From the NCBI RefSeq assembly GCF_051401765.1, contig NC_135071.1, positions 19,880,961-19,944,960 of the forward strand: a DNA stretch of 64,000 nt. The letters run 5' to 3'. The notes under the pieces were generated by a model. That model did not search any database, was not told the origin of the DNA, and saw only the letters and a list, made by a program, of their open reading frames with translations. Shown here piece by piece: positions 1-12,914 of this stretch (position 1 is the first letter of the stretch; each line of letters starts with the position of its first letter). This stretch comes from Calliopsis andreniformis (Eukaryota; Arthropoda; Insecta; Hymenoptera; Andrenidae). A program made the translations under genes and the position numbers.

Positions 1-2089
1 ATATCGCAACTGTAATGAATTTCAATTAATCGAACGAAAGTTTTGGCACCAGGTCCATATGTAACACCGAATATACATACTAAAAGGGAAAGAAAAACAC
101 AGCGCAGAAGCTGGGGGAAATTCGGTATCAGGAATTTGCGAGCAACGAATGAATAAATTGGTGCGTTTCGTACTGCATCGTGATAACGACGATAGGATCA
201 AGTGCGACCAAGGAAGCCATCGAAATTTCGTTCACGTTGCCAGGATGAAAATTTTATCTCGCCACGGCTCCTGCCGCCGTTTTATTTATTTAATGACCCG
301 TCCTGCGCGATGTAATTAAATAGCTCGCTTTTATCCGCGCGAAATGGCTCGCGCCTTCGGGCAAATATTAATCAACCGTGTCTGGACAAGGGCGGCGGGG
401 AGGGCCAGGGATATTTCGCCGACGGTTAATGTACAATTGAAAAGCGCTGGTTGAATATAATATCGCGGAATGCGCGTATGCGGCTATTTACAAGCACGGT
501 GGCTCACGGGCTCGATTTTTATTTTATTTACAAGCGTCGGTGAGCGCCGCCAGCGGCGAAAACCGTCCAGAAAGTTTGATTTTTGGCAACGTGGAAACGC
601 CTCCGCCACGTACGGGTGCTTATTTCCTTCCCTCTTTTCACCCACTCCTGGCACCTTTCCCTGCCAACGTCCAACTTCGTTCGACCGTATATGCGCCAGG
701 GTAGAATAGGCTAGACACATTGCATCTGTCGGAGCTGGAGGAACCGGGAGAATCTATAGACGCTTCGTTACGATAAAAAATCCCCTTATCGGTGTCGAAT
801 TCGTGAAACTGCGAAGCAGTTGCTGGCCAACGTTCCTACTCAGGAAATGCCTCAGCTCGAGTTTCAGATATATGATTCGAGGATCTTAGAAGTCACAGAG
901 ATGTCGTATTAATATTTAGACACCACAGTGTTGGCAAATTTCTGCGACAACTGTTGTATGGATAATCTGTTATACACCACGTGTACAAAAACTTTCATCA
1001 AAATTGGAATTTTTAGATTAGGTGTAAATTCTCTGCACGATTTTGATATTCAAAGACCGTGGTAACTCGATAATAATTCAAGTCACTGCACTTCAAGGCT
1101 TCAAGTATAGAAGCAATAGAAAAGCTCGTTAGAAAATCGACCGACGTTTAGTACGATTTATTCTATAGCAGTCGAATCGCTTATTTCTCAGGATATCGTC
1201 GCTTTTTCCTGGCACTTTTCCCTAATCCCCGAGACAAAGTGGCGTGGCCAGGTGGACTCTGTCAAACGTCGAGTATTCCACTGCGAATTGAATAGCTTCT
1301 GGCTATCGGGGTCCATCGTGTCCTCGGTTCAATAGATCAAAGCTGGCACATCGAGTTTTTGAATCGAGCTCGGGAGCCAGTGTACGCAGCGACGAAAGTC
1401 AGAATGAACCGCGATGGACTCTTCAGGCGCCATGTCGAGCTCGAACCTACGAAGAGGAGCCATCGATTATTCGAGGTCGGCATACCAATTGGGCCAGAAA
1501 GAGGGGTCTCGCGCGAGAAGCTATAATTAAGCAACAGGTTGCAGCGGCTTCTTCGGGAGAATTTATGAGAAGCGTCGATGCTCGTTTTATTGAATCCCCC
1601 TCCTCGTTCCTGCGCCTCCGCTTAACCATCGCGAGGGGCTTTCGAGAATCGACCGACGTGCGATTGATTGAGAAAAGGGCGGCATGGGCCGCGGTGATCA
1701 ATAACGCAGAAGGAGCATGTCGTTTGCCAACTAAAACTGACTTTAAAGTTGATCCCCCTACCCCTGCGACCATTTCGTGACCCCGTTTCTGCGAGATTAA
1801 AGGGACAGAGTGATGGTAAATGTTAATGGAACAGAACCGAGACGCGGAGGTAGGTCGTGACCCTTGGTTTTACCGTCCAATGAAGAGCTATGGAGAGTTA
1901 ACAGACTCTTATCGTTATATCTCGTAGTTCAGAGATAGAAGAAGGGATTGGGAATTATGAGAGAACTCTGGAAGAGAGTTAAAGAATAAAAACTACTTCT
2001 TAAGCTCTATTGGGGACTAACGAAGAGAGCACGCCAAGTGTAATGCTCACTTTTTAATGACTTTCTTCTCTTGAAAGGTTTGAAAATTA

Positions 2090-2270
2090 AAATATTTGTA
2101 TTTTTGAATTTTTGAATTTTTGAATTTTTAAATTTTTGAAGTTTTGAATTTTTGAATATTTGAATTTTTAAATTTCCAGACTTCTCAATTCTTCAATTTT
2201 TGAATTTTCGAATTTCTAAGTACACAAATATCTAATTCCTTAAATCTCTGATTTCCTGAATATCTAAATT
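2090..2270. repeat. Degenerate TTTTTGAAT low-complexity array
   Basis: The sequence cycles through variants of tttttgaat / tttttaaat with a period of about 8 to 9 bases, decaying toward the right end. This looks like a simple-repeat expansion with point mutations. No function is suggested. Confidence 0.7.
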
Positions 2271-3277
2271 TCTAAATGTCCACACTTACCAAGTATCAAA
2301 TTTCCAAAATCTCGGTTCTTTCCTTACACGTACACTTAAGCACCCTCCTCCTCCTCCTTAGAAAAAAAATATCTCACTCTAAAGGCACCCACGATCCCCA
2401 GAACTCTCCACCTCCTCCATCGTCAAGGTGGGGACAATTACAGCAATCACGAGGGTCGAGTAGGCGACACACGCTCAATTTACGCGAAACCAGAAATCCA
2501 CATGATCGGCTGGTCGCGCTGCAATGGCGCGCACAGCCTAACTGGAGCGCGAGGAGCGTTCGTTCGGTTGTTACCGGAAGCCCTTCCTTCCCCCGGTTCT
2601 CCAAGCATCTCGGCCCTGGCAGTGTAACGATCAGAAGCCGCGGAACCGTGGAAATCGTCGATCCTCGAACCTGCCCGCCTATTTTTGGCCGACAATTCAC
2701 CGGCCCCAATTTCGCATCGATGAAAACGACCTAAGGGGCGCTGGGCTGGCGGGGGCGTGAGAACAGCGGGTTAGAAGGAGGCAGAGCTGGAGGAGAGACG
2801 GGCTGATCCGCCGCGAAGAGGTCCTCTCAATCTGCCAGTCGATTTTCCCGTGCACCGACCCAATTTTGGTGTCTGCGCGGGCAATTTAACCCGCGTCTGC
2901 CTCCTCTTCCCCCTGTCGCCCCCTTGGATCCCCTTTTTTGTCGTGAAATAACGGTCCAGCCTGATTTTAAAGATGCATCGCGATTCTGCCTTCCTACCAT
3001 CTTGCACCCCACCCCTCGATCGTGAACGGAAGAAACAATATTTCCAGAGCTGTCTTCCTGGTCCACCACTGCAGGGAAATTCATTGGCAATTCTCGGCAA
3101 CGTGGTCGATGCAGCGTATCAGCGGTTACGTTATTGTTGTCGCTCGTTTCGTCGTTCTTTGTTCGACCGTGGCCACCCACGACGTGGCTTGCATTCATAA
3201 TTCGTCGTGAGCAATTTAGAAAATCGTCCCGATCTAACATGCTCAGTGTCTCGTCTTTGCTTCTTCCTCTTCGAGTT

Positions 3278-3725
3278 CAGGGTTTCTCAATCCTTTTTGG
3301 CTTGTGGCTTTCTCGTTAACGTGGGTTACCTCTGAAGCTTCTTCTTTCCTTATTTCTTTTTCCTGTCTCCGTCACTTTTTTTTCTCGTGGCCCCCAAAAT
3401 TCGGTGTCGGGGATCTAGGGACGATATCACCGCTATTGAGGTACGCTTCTCTTGACCAAAGGTCTGTGTTGACCGAGGTGTCTTTCAACTAAAGGTCCCT
3501 CTTGAACAAGGTCTCTGTCCTCCAAAGGTATCTCTTGACCAGGGTTTCTCAATCTTTTTTAACTTCTGGCTCTCTTCGAAACATCGATCACCTCTGTGAC
3601 TCTCCTTCCTCTTTCTTTTTTCCAATCCCCATTTTTTCTTGTCCTCATCTTCCGTTCCTTCACATGGCCTGAAAATTTCGATGGCAGGACCCCAGGCAGA
3701 CCATGTCCTCCCAATGAGAAACCCT
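3278..3725. mobile_element. hAT-like MITE pair (CAGGGTTTCTCAA termini)
   Basis: The 15-base terminus cagggtttctcaatc occurs at 3278 and again at 3540, and its inverse (gagaaaccctg) closes at 3725. The segments following each left terminus are similar to each other (a pyrimidine-rich stretch with 'cacctctg' and 'cttcctctttctttt'-like text), so one copy appears duplicated or two copies sit in tandem. CAGGG-TTTCTCAA termini are typical of non-autonomous hAT elements. There is no transposase ORF and I could not confirm an 8-bp target duplication. A degenerate relative (gtttctcaac followed by gccccctaggggtacc) lies near 37576 in an intron of the spaetzle-like gene. Confidence 0.6.
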
Positions 3726-4664
3726 GTTCTAGTTGTACGTATTCAATTGACCATGCGCGCGCGCGTAACTTCCCTCTCGCAATTCCGGCGACACTCCGTA
3801 GAACGTGTACCCGTATATTCGCGGGCTGAGGCAGCTTCCAGCAGCTCGAATTACCATATTCCACACGGGTCTGTGCGTTCCCGGCCGGGTTTGGCCCAGA
3901 TTCTCCCTCGTAGTCTTAATAAACAGAGCCTTTAACGGGCACGCGTGCGATGCAGCCTCCCACTACTTCAATCTGGTTATCTTTTTACGAGATTTCTGCG
4001 TCGGGGTTCCTCCAGCCACGAGAAATCGCGAATGATATGAATGGTCTGTTCGCTCTTCGAGAATAGAGAAACTCTTGCGTGACGTAGCACAATGGAACCT
4101 CTTGTTTAATATATTAACTGAAGGTGCTTCATATACGGGGTAATTTGTGTTGAAAGCTGACAGAAAGAGTCTTCCATATTAATAAGGAAGCTTTCACATA
4201 ATCATAGGATTACTAATCCCTTTACGTTTCATTTTAGCTGACAGAGAATTAAGAATTGATATACTTGTCTTTTGTATGGTTGCGTATATGAGACATCAAT
4301 CTTCCAATAGTACTGAACTTTAAAATCATTCAAGTTTATACGAAGCTCATTGAAGGTACCATAATTAATAGATTATAAAACAGATGTTCTCTTAGAAACT
4401 AAAACTATCCAAACCCGAACAGCTTAATAGCGTATATAAAACAATATTTCATTTTTCCTCATCATTTCATTTTACTCTTCCTTGCCCCACAAACCAAATC
4501 CTCTATAACGAATTTAGTACTCTAAAACTTCGTCTTTATCCTCGCCTTCTTTACGATTCCCCAAATGAAGACTAAAACCAGCAGCAGTAAACGTATTAAG
4601 ATGATCGATAATCTTATCTGTTCCCTGCGTCTGTTCACGGCATAACTTTTCAGGGTGAGGGGGC

Positions 4665-7600
4665 ATGTTGATGTGTCGGCGGTTGCTGCTGATCGCAGCC
4701 GCGATCACGGCCTCGATCGAGGCTGGCTCCGCTAGTTACCATCCTGGAATCTCCTCCGACTACGCTGGATATTCGGGTTTCGCGGTCTACCCGGGCCTGA
4801 CGTCGTCCGAGACCACGTCGAGCGCCACCACCACGCCGACGAACAACTTGGAGAATGCGCCTGTCTGCAGGTACAACTATCTTTGCGAGACGAACTTTGC
4901 GGCAATGGGACATGTCAAGCCTTAACGTTACGAGGGTCTGAAAATACGGTGCCCCTTCAAGCGCCGCAAATGAGTCGTGGTTTTATCCCTGGGTGCACTT
5001 GTGTCAGAAGGCGAAATATCTTTTGGCCAAGTGTGTTAATCCTTTAATACGTACACTCTTCACATGTTGCTTTTCCAGAGAATTCTTCAGGCTTTCTATT
5101 CTGAATTGAAAAGACTTCCCTCGATTGCATGAATTTTTTCGTTTCGTACTGAGTGTGGCCAAGGTTAGTAAGGAGTGTGGCCTGAGTGTTATCCCTTTAA
5201 TGGCTGGACACCTCAAATGATGGTGTTCGAGAGAATTCTTGAGATTTCCTATACTGAAATATGGAGAGTTTTTTCAATTGTATGAAGTTTTTCTTTTCTT
5301 TTGAAATACTGAGCACTGAGTTATAGATAATACTGATTTCTTCTTGGATTTCATTTGCAGACCGTCCGAGTACTTATGCGGCACTGGAAACTGCGTCGCC
5401 CAGGACAAATACTGCGACGGTGGAAATGACTGTGACGACAAGTCCGACGAGCCGATATATTGCACCCGTGAGTACTTCCGTTCGATTCGTCCAGGCTTCT
5501 ATCCTCCGAGGGATTCGAGTTCACTGGCAGCTTAAACGCTCCACTTTTCGGGCAACTCTAATATCTCAACACGTCGCGCAGTGGTCAGCTGAAACGACCT
5601 GGGACAAATTTATTAAGAACCGAGATCTTCTACTTGTTTTATATTTTTCGTACTTTAGGAATCTCAGTCACGCCACGAAATCGATATTTTTAATTTGTTC
5701 ACCTAAATTAGCCACTATCTAAAATCGAATCATAAATTTAGAATTAAATTCTGTGGACATGCCTCTCAAAATTAGATGTGTATTAATAGAGAAGAATGGT
5801 AAGAGATGGTGGACTTTCAGTGTGCAACAGAACCTTGTACGGCGACGTTGGTCGGACCTACAGGGTGGAAGTCCGTCGACCGAGGGAGGATCGATTGCCA
5901 TTTCTATGCCATCTCAACTTCACCGCCGCGGGCGCCGATCTTGGGGATCTAGTTCAGGTGAGGCAAGAAAAGGGTACCTGTTTTCTGTCTTTGGCAAGTG
6001 GAATAAGACTGTCAGGAACCGCCTAGGTTCCTCTGGTCTCCGATAAAATAATTTTCCTTTTTGTAAGGGTCACTCACGCACACCTTGTGTTCCAGAGAAA
6101 GTAGATTGTTCTCTCATACTTCGTCATCGTCCCTTTTTCCTCTGCCCTTGTCTTTCTAGGTCGGATGAATTTTCTTCGCGCCTTCGAGACGATTAATCGT
6201 GCAGTATCGGCTCGCTGCAGGGATTCTTCTTCTAAAAGCGAAATAAAAAAGCGCCGTCTTAACGACGAACAACTTCTTGCAACAGAGCATTAGTTTCCAG
6301 CACCGCGTATGAAAAGTTTCCTCAACTTTTCACTCAAGACATTACGCGTTTAATCACCCAGGCCCAGCCAGTAATTTCACGCGGAACTTCTTCCACTCGT
6401 GTGTGGTTTTTTATGTGGTTCACTTAGCTCTTCGATAAAGGATGCTATTGTCTCTCACTTGTGTTGCGAGCCTAGCTTTAGCGCCATCGATCAATGTATA
6501 ATATCTTGAGGAAAAGTATGTCGTAAACCTTCGTATGCTGTTCTGTACTCCAGCTTAAAATAGACGATGTTACAGTTAACCTTTGACACCTTCACCGTCG
6601 GTCGATTCGTGCCCGACACGTCGGAAGGATGTCCAGAAGGTTACATGACCATTCGAGAAGAGGGTCGCCCAGCAACTGGAGGGCAATGGTGTGGGAGTGC
6701 CTGGGGATACACCGTCTACTACAGCGAGACATCTTCCATCAACCTGACCTTGTACTTACTTCGATTGTCTGAGCAGGTGATGTGAAGGATATTGGTAATA
6801 CAGTGCCTTTCAGAAATATTGTGACTTAGGGGAGATCCATTCAAGTGGTTATGCGATAACTTTGTGAGTGCAAGTCGCCAAATATGTTTTCTATCTGTTC
6901 CAGGGCTGTATCTTATTTGGCCACGTTTACTTTCTTAGTCTCCTAGAAAAATTGTCTCTCTAGTATCACAGGTAGAAACTGTTAAATTAGTAGACTTAGT
7001 ACTACCCTAGTACAAATCCTAGAAGAACTAGTACTTGATCTACCACAGAAAATCTCATTGCCAGAGGCCTTAAAGAACTTGAACCCTTGTTGTTTTCACG
7101 AAGTCACTATATTTTAGGGACGTACGATACAGTGGTTTCACACCTACAAATCCCCTAGGCATTGAACAGACTTCTTTTTTCTCCTCGATATAGGGCATCG
7201 ACTACAACTTCGACTTCAAACTGTCCTACAAGTTCCTGAAACGCAGTGAGGCTCATCTCCGATATGGCAACAGCAGCATGTCCACGTGGCGAGGGAAGCT
7301 GGTGAACGGGACGTACTGCGACCGCGTACTGACTAAGTGCGACACGCGAGCCTGTCGACTCCAGTCACCCAATTACCCAGGTGTTTATCCCAGAAATGTC
7401 ACCTGTTACTACAGGGTGGAGCAGAATAGAGCGCCGCCTGGTCATCGAGCCCTGCTGGCTGTGAGTCAGAAGAACAGTCACAAGATACACATCAAGAATA
7501 AGGTCGACGCTTACGACGATAGCCAGAGGATACTGAGGTAAGTTCATCTTCCAATACTGCAATATATTCTTGAATGTAAATGACATTCTGATTCTCTCTT

Positions 7601-10190
7601 CTAGAGTTTGGGATCAATGCAACGAAGTACAGGATTATTTGACGGTGTACGACGGAGGCTCCACCTCTGACAAGGTGTTAGTCAGACTCTGCGGAGGGGA
7701 CGCCGTGCCAGACATCGTCAGCAGCCACAACACGATGCTCCTGGAGTTCCACACGTCTCCCTACGACAATCCGTTTCATCCTGTCCCTTTGTCGTTCCTG
7801 CCAGGCTTCGAGCTCGAGGTTCAGGTACCTTTCTGCTTGCATTTGATTAAATTTCTAATGGTAATTTAATGCGGTTGCGACACATAGCACTCTAGATGCT
7901 AGGCAATTTCCACCTGCATGTACTCTGCGATGGAAACTGATTCACAGGTGCTCTTTGTGGACGAGAAGTCACGTAGCTTCGTAAAGGAGAACAGCAACTG
8001 TGACTTCTATATATCCAGCGATGAAAGTTCGTCAGGGATCCTGGAAAACCTGAAGCACTCGTTGCCCCCGAATACGACTTGTCGTTATCACTTCCAGGGC
8101 AAACCGAATGAGATCGTTTGGTTGTCTTTTATTAAGTATTATGCTGCTAGCGCGGATACTGCAGCCACTATCAACGTTGCGTCTGACTGCAATGCGAAGC
8201 TCCTCATTTGGGACGGTGATCACACGCTGGATAAGTTATCCTCTACGCGTAAGGTACAAATTTTCTTTCATATTCTTCTTTTTTGTTACTTAGACTAGCT
8301 TCCAGTTCTTTTATCTTCAAAAGAACTACATTCTTTTCCTGTTTAGAATGTCACCCTCATGGGACAGTTCTGCAAAGACGACACTCCCAGGCTATGCGAC
8401 CACAGCCTGTTGCGAAACGGGAGTCGCCACGCCAGACCCTGCAGCCTCGCCGAAAGCTACGTGTCGACTGGTAGGGACCTCACCCTCGAGCACATTCTGC
8501 GTCAAGGAAGTGCACTTTATCCTATAAGCTTCGTACTGCGTTACGAGTTCGTGCACGAGGCGGCATCCTGCAACCACGTGTTCGGTTCCACGTCGACTTC
8601 ATTTACGTCTTCCACATCCTCCTTATCCTCTTCATCCTCCTCGCTCTCGTCCAAGGTGGGCAAGTTCGCGTCGCCGAAAAGTGTGTTCTTCTACGGACGC
8701 GGTGGTGCGCAGAACATTAGCTGTGTGTATCGTTTTGAAGCCGAACCAGACCACAGAATAGAACTCTCCCTCACAAGAGCTACATTCGGAGACAAAGGAT
8801 GTTCCTCGTACGTGGACCCTCTTGTCAATCGGTGGACTTGCGACCGACGAATTGGCGACTCTGCCAAACTTGGCACTGCGGAGCTAGTTGTCGCCGAGTA
8901 TCCCTGGCAAGGGGTGGAACTGGTACGTCTATTTCAGTCGATATCAATGAAAGATGTCGAGAAATAAATTAACCTGATTTCATTTAATTTTTATGTCCAG
9001 ATTCGCGATTGCCTCTGTTCGAATATAAGTGAAAAGATCACCTTAAAAACACTGACGTCCAACGTGGTCGAGGTCCGTTTTACTGTGACCTTGATGAATG
9101 TTACCCAGGACTACAGGGATTTTTTCTTCGAAGGAGAGTACCGTTTCGTTGCTCTAGGCGCGGAGACTAGCGAGCAGGCATGCTCGACGAAGAAGCTTGA
9201 AGAGCGGCGATTGCGCGGGACCAGCGGGGAAATCTCCCTTAGAAGTCCTCTTCCGCGGGGACTCCCTGGCGTGGCGGCTGTGGAGGAGATCCTGACCAAC
9301 ACAGAAGACCTCACCGCGACCCAGTGCGTGAACGAGCCTTGGCTAATCGAGCCAGAGGACGCGCGGATTAACTTTCTCTATCTGAGGACCGCTGGATACA
9401 GCATCACCTTGGATAATGTCGAAGAGTGCACAACGTTGAATAGAATCGTCGTTTATTCGGCGGCCAATACGAAAGAGCGTAGTGTAATTTGCCCTGAAGG
9501 AGGCGTCGACACTGCCAGAACAGTGGACTTCTTCTCAGGTGGCTGGAATTATAGCGCCATCAATGCCACCGTGGCTATGGCGCAGCATTCCAGAAGCTTC
9601 GTGGTTGAATTCCTTCAGAGGGAGCCTGGATTCTATGCTGTCACTTGGATGGCTATTTCCAAGCGATCTCCTAATCCAAGCGCGGGTCCTAATATCTTTA
9701 CGATACTGCCGCAAGAGGAATGTCCTTACAGGTGAGTCAGACTTCAACTAGAATGTCTCTTGGAGCTTACAAACAGAATAGAACTCTGATTCTGTTGTCG
9801 ATTTTACTTTTCAGGTGTCCAGAGATTCAAGCCTGCATAAGTTCAGTGCTGTGGTGCGATGGCATTCGTCACTGTCCTTCTGGCTTCGACGAAGAGGAAG
9901 CCAACTGTTCCTATCGCTTTGGCGTGACGCTGCTGTACGTAGCAGTGGGCGCAGGTGCCCTGGGTATATTCCTCATCCTCCTGTTAGCCACTGGCTGTCT
10001 TAAATACTGCCTCTACCGACACAAGGCTCGTAAAAAGAAGAAAAACGTCGCCTTAAACGTGAACCACCTCCATGTGAATCATACTCATCATAACAATGGA
10101 CTGACTGGAAGCCGTTTAAGCGGACGCTACAACCTCGCTACGCCCCAGGAGATGTACCTGGAGAACTATGGAAAGGACAGTATTTGTTGA
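4665..10190 (+). CDS. CUB/LDLa-domain single-pass membrane protein
   Basis: Ten coding exons join in frame: 4665-4870, 5361-5467, 5821-5957, 6576-6776, 7194-7537, 7605-7824, 7948-8253, 8347-8922, 9001-9731, 9815-10190 (1067 aa). The start codon follows a splice acceptor by 11 bases and begins a good signal peptide (MLMCRRLLLIAAAITASIEA). An LDLa module follows at about residues 68-104, with six cysteines and the calcium-binding acidic end CDDKSDE. Several CUB-like segments come next: one from about 105, a clear one near 270 (CRLQSPNYPGVYPRNVTC), then about 428 and about 580; the later ones are divergent. A serine/threonine-rich tract at about 587-610 interrupts the fourth. A second, shorter LDLa-like module (about 944-974, ending DEEEANC) precedes one membrane span (about 978-1003), a basic stop-transfer (RHKARKKKK), a His/Asn-rich stretch and a short tail ending DSIC. 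The architecture resembles extracellular receptor or auxiliary subunits such as Neto/LEV-10-type proteins, but orthology is not established. Function unknown. Confidence 0.88.
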
Positions 10191-11873
10191 CAATACGCCA
10201 TCGCTGATATCGAGACCACCGTGTGAATAATGCAGGATTTTTAATTGCGCCTACCTCGCTGGCCTTTGGACTCTCCCGCACGAAGGAAACTGAAATGGAA
10301 CGAAGGAACGACGAATCGTCCAAGGTTCCCCTACCATCATCAATGGGCGCTGACGCGCGAAGAACATATACGCAATAATCTCGTATTAAACTCCGTAGAC
10401 CAATTTGAAGGCATTTATATAACGAGCGACAAGTTTTCAGAGCATGATCTACGTCTCTGTTGAGCCGTCATTCGATTCTCTCGAAACGTACACACATTCT
10501 TTGCGTAACGATCGAGCAATGGAACTTTTAAATTCGATATATCAATATGCGCAAGATTTCGGGTTTTCTAGTGTTTTAAACGATTCAAAGACTTTCACGA
10601 GTTTCGGGATGCATCGATAAAGCGGGCACAAAAATGTAGATCGAAAGGAAATGAGGGAAAGCAATCGCTCGAACGCTCGTGCATATGGTTTTCACGATGA
10701 AACCGCTACGGTATCACAGTAGTTATAGGAACACACGTTTTAGATTAAAAGACGCGTGACGGCGAAAACGAGAAGGGAAGGGAAAAACAGCGAACGTTAA
10801 GTACATGCTTTTAAAACGAAGTAGGAAACATCATTCGTATCAAAATACAATTTTTATCACGGTTGATTGCCGAGGGAAAGTGCCACGAAACGTCCACGAC
10901 GGGAGACGACGCAGAAAATAGAATTGGCAAGATAAAACACGAGGGGCGTATTGCAGGAAAAATGAAACTACTGTGATTCACTCGAAACAAGTAAAAAAAG
11001 AAAAAAGAAAGCCTAATTACGTATCACTAGAAACGTAAAAAACAAAAACCGATGATTTTCACCGATTTGTTACTTTCGAACTTTTATTTACTCTATAATA
11101 ATTTTATAATTGTCGTGTTCAAACGCGATTTATTCTAAGAATCATCACGACCAAGAAATCAACCAGCTGTCGCGTTATCACCGACACCCCGTACCATTTG
11201 ATTAGATCTGTTCGTAAATCTGCGTCGATCCGTCGATAATTTCATCGTCTTTTTGTAAAAAGACACGAAGCTATTACTGTTAATGCGGGAACATAGAGGA
11301 TGCCTTCGTTCGTTGCTATTACGATCTCGCGTCATTTCTCACTAATACGTTCGAGTCTGTATCAAACTAGTCGAGCTCTCTCGAGGCTCAGCGGAAGCTC
11401 CGATGCCCGATGTTCTATGCTCCCGCGTTAACTGCGATCCTAAACCTAACATATAGCGACATAACATATAGTGAAATCACAACCACACATGTAACCTAGG
11501 TTTGATATCGATGCGCGAGGCTTGTGACCGGGATGTAGAGATCGATGTATAGTTGATTATCGTTTAAAATGAGCGTGAAAGAGAAGTAAAGGAAGAGCGA
11601 GACAGAAACGACACAACGCATACATTGTAATCCTGTTACGAGAAAGTGTTAACTACTAAAGGTCATCGTTTCCACGTATGCACACGAAACACATACACAC
11701 ACGCGACACCATACACGACATACATACACAAGCGTAGAACGGAGGACACGTATCTACGTACACATATACATACATACACGTATGATAAAAAGCGCGTATA
11801 ACTTACGTCTGTATGCTGTGATAGAAGTAAGCGTATCAACAATCGGAAATAAATTTCTCGCGTAAAACATGGT
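10191..11873 (+). other. Probable 3' UTR of the CUB/LDLa gene
   Basis: No coding potential is visible after the stop codon. The segment is moderately AT-rich with CA/TA simple sequence near 11690-11770 and runs to an AATAAA hexamer at 11848. This would give a 3' UTR of about 1.7 kb, which is inference from the first convincing hexamer. Confidence 0.5.
11848..11853 (+). terminator. Polyadenylation hexamer AATAAA
   Basis: An AATAAA lies downstream of the CUB/LDLa stop codon, before the convergently transcribed TAF5 gene. It is the best candidate end for that transcript; no cleavage site can be shown from sequence alone. Confidence 0.4.
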
Positions 11874-12914
11874 TGATCGTGTGCACCCTCTGACTCCTAC
11901 AAAGTTGGATCACCATTGAATTTGTTCATGCCCTATTTTCGACTTTTTCTTTCATTCTGCATGGCACAAAAAGTGCATTCATGTGTACACGATTCATGAA
12001 TCCTTGCGTTGAACTGTTTAGCACGTGGAATGGAAAATGTTTCTATCGACCTTGAAAGCTAACGAGTTACATTCAGCTCCTTAAATCTTCGTTTACTTAC
12101 TGTGTGATACTACCGATCCATTGCTAAAAAAAGATGCACTTTTGAAGACTAAAGTCGGTCAACTATGAATGCCGTATAGCATAAGCGCAACACGTTCAAT
12201 GTCGGTCACTGGAATCCCTTTTAACAGCAATATAGTATCTGACTCGTTTCTTGCTGCAACTTTTCACTAAAAATATGTTCCTATTTTCGTTTAGGCTTTT
12301 ATCTCTATCTTGAAACCGTGGTCTCATTTTACATCCTATTTTCAGTCTTTTTGAGAAGAATTTGTTGATTTTAAGTTCTCCGAGAAAGGGTCGTTTTCTT
12401 CGAATAAGTTTGGTAAGAATGGGTTTTTAGCGATATTCAGTTTTTACCTTACAGTAGTTTGCGATTCAAACAAATGCACTTTTCAGATTCCTGTATTGAC
12501 GTAAGATGACAATGTTTAACGTCATCTCATTCCATCAATCTAGAGGCTCATGAAAACGCAACAGGAAGCACTGGAATCCTAGATGAGCGATGATACTGTA
12601 CAGCACCAGGTACGCTGCTTAATCATGAGAATAGAATATGGAATTGTCCAGCCTTGGTCCATCCATATTCTGGTCATAATTTCAGTTTGTCAATCAGGGT
12701 CCCAGTTCTATGATATTTGCTTTGTCTGTCGACTTCCGTTCGTCTTGAGCAAACGCAGTTAACGTCAGGTACAGGTATAATACTAGCTTAGTCGTGTAAT
12801 CAATGTGAAAAAGTATATTAACAAACGCTCTTATATTACAACAATAGTGAACCGATGGTAGATCGTATCCCATCTGTAACACCACAAATCGATGACGAGA
12901 AATGATAGTGTTAG
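11874..12914. other. Convergent intergenic region / TAF5 3' UTR
   Basis: This stretch lies between the 3' ends of the CUB/LDLa gene (+) and TAF5 (-). I see no exon and no repeat of note. Part of it must be TAF5 3' UTR. I found no perfect AATAAA on the minus strand here, so the TAF5 end is not placed. Confidence 0.4.

Larger units (their letters stand above)
1..4653. other. Upstream non-coding region of the CUB/LDLa gene
   Basis: I find no convincing coding exon here; the open frames are short, overlap on both strands and match nothing I recognise. The stretch holds a TTTTTGAAT-type low-complexity run (about 2090-2270), two hAT-like repeat termini (3278 and 3540-3725) and CpG-rich patches (about 270-700 and 2500-3000). 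A splice acceptor (ttttcag, ending 4653) lies just before the start codon of the downstream gene, so at least one 5' untranslated exon of that gene should lie in this region. I could not place it. Confidence 0.5.

Noticed and set aside
2276..2734. 152-codon open frame on the plus strand upstream of the CUB gene
   Set aside because: It begins in low-complexity TTTGAAT-type text, overlaps long open frames on the other strand in a CpG-rich patch, and has no recognisable domain.
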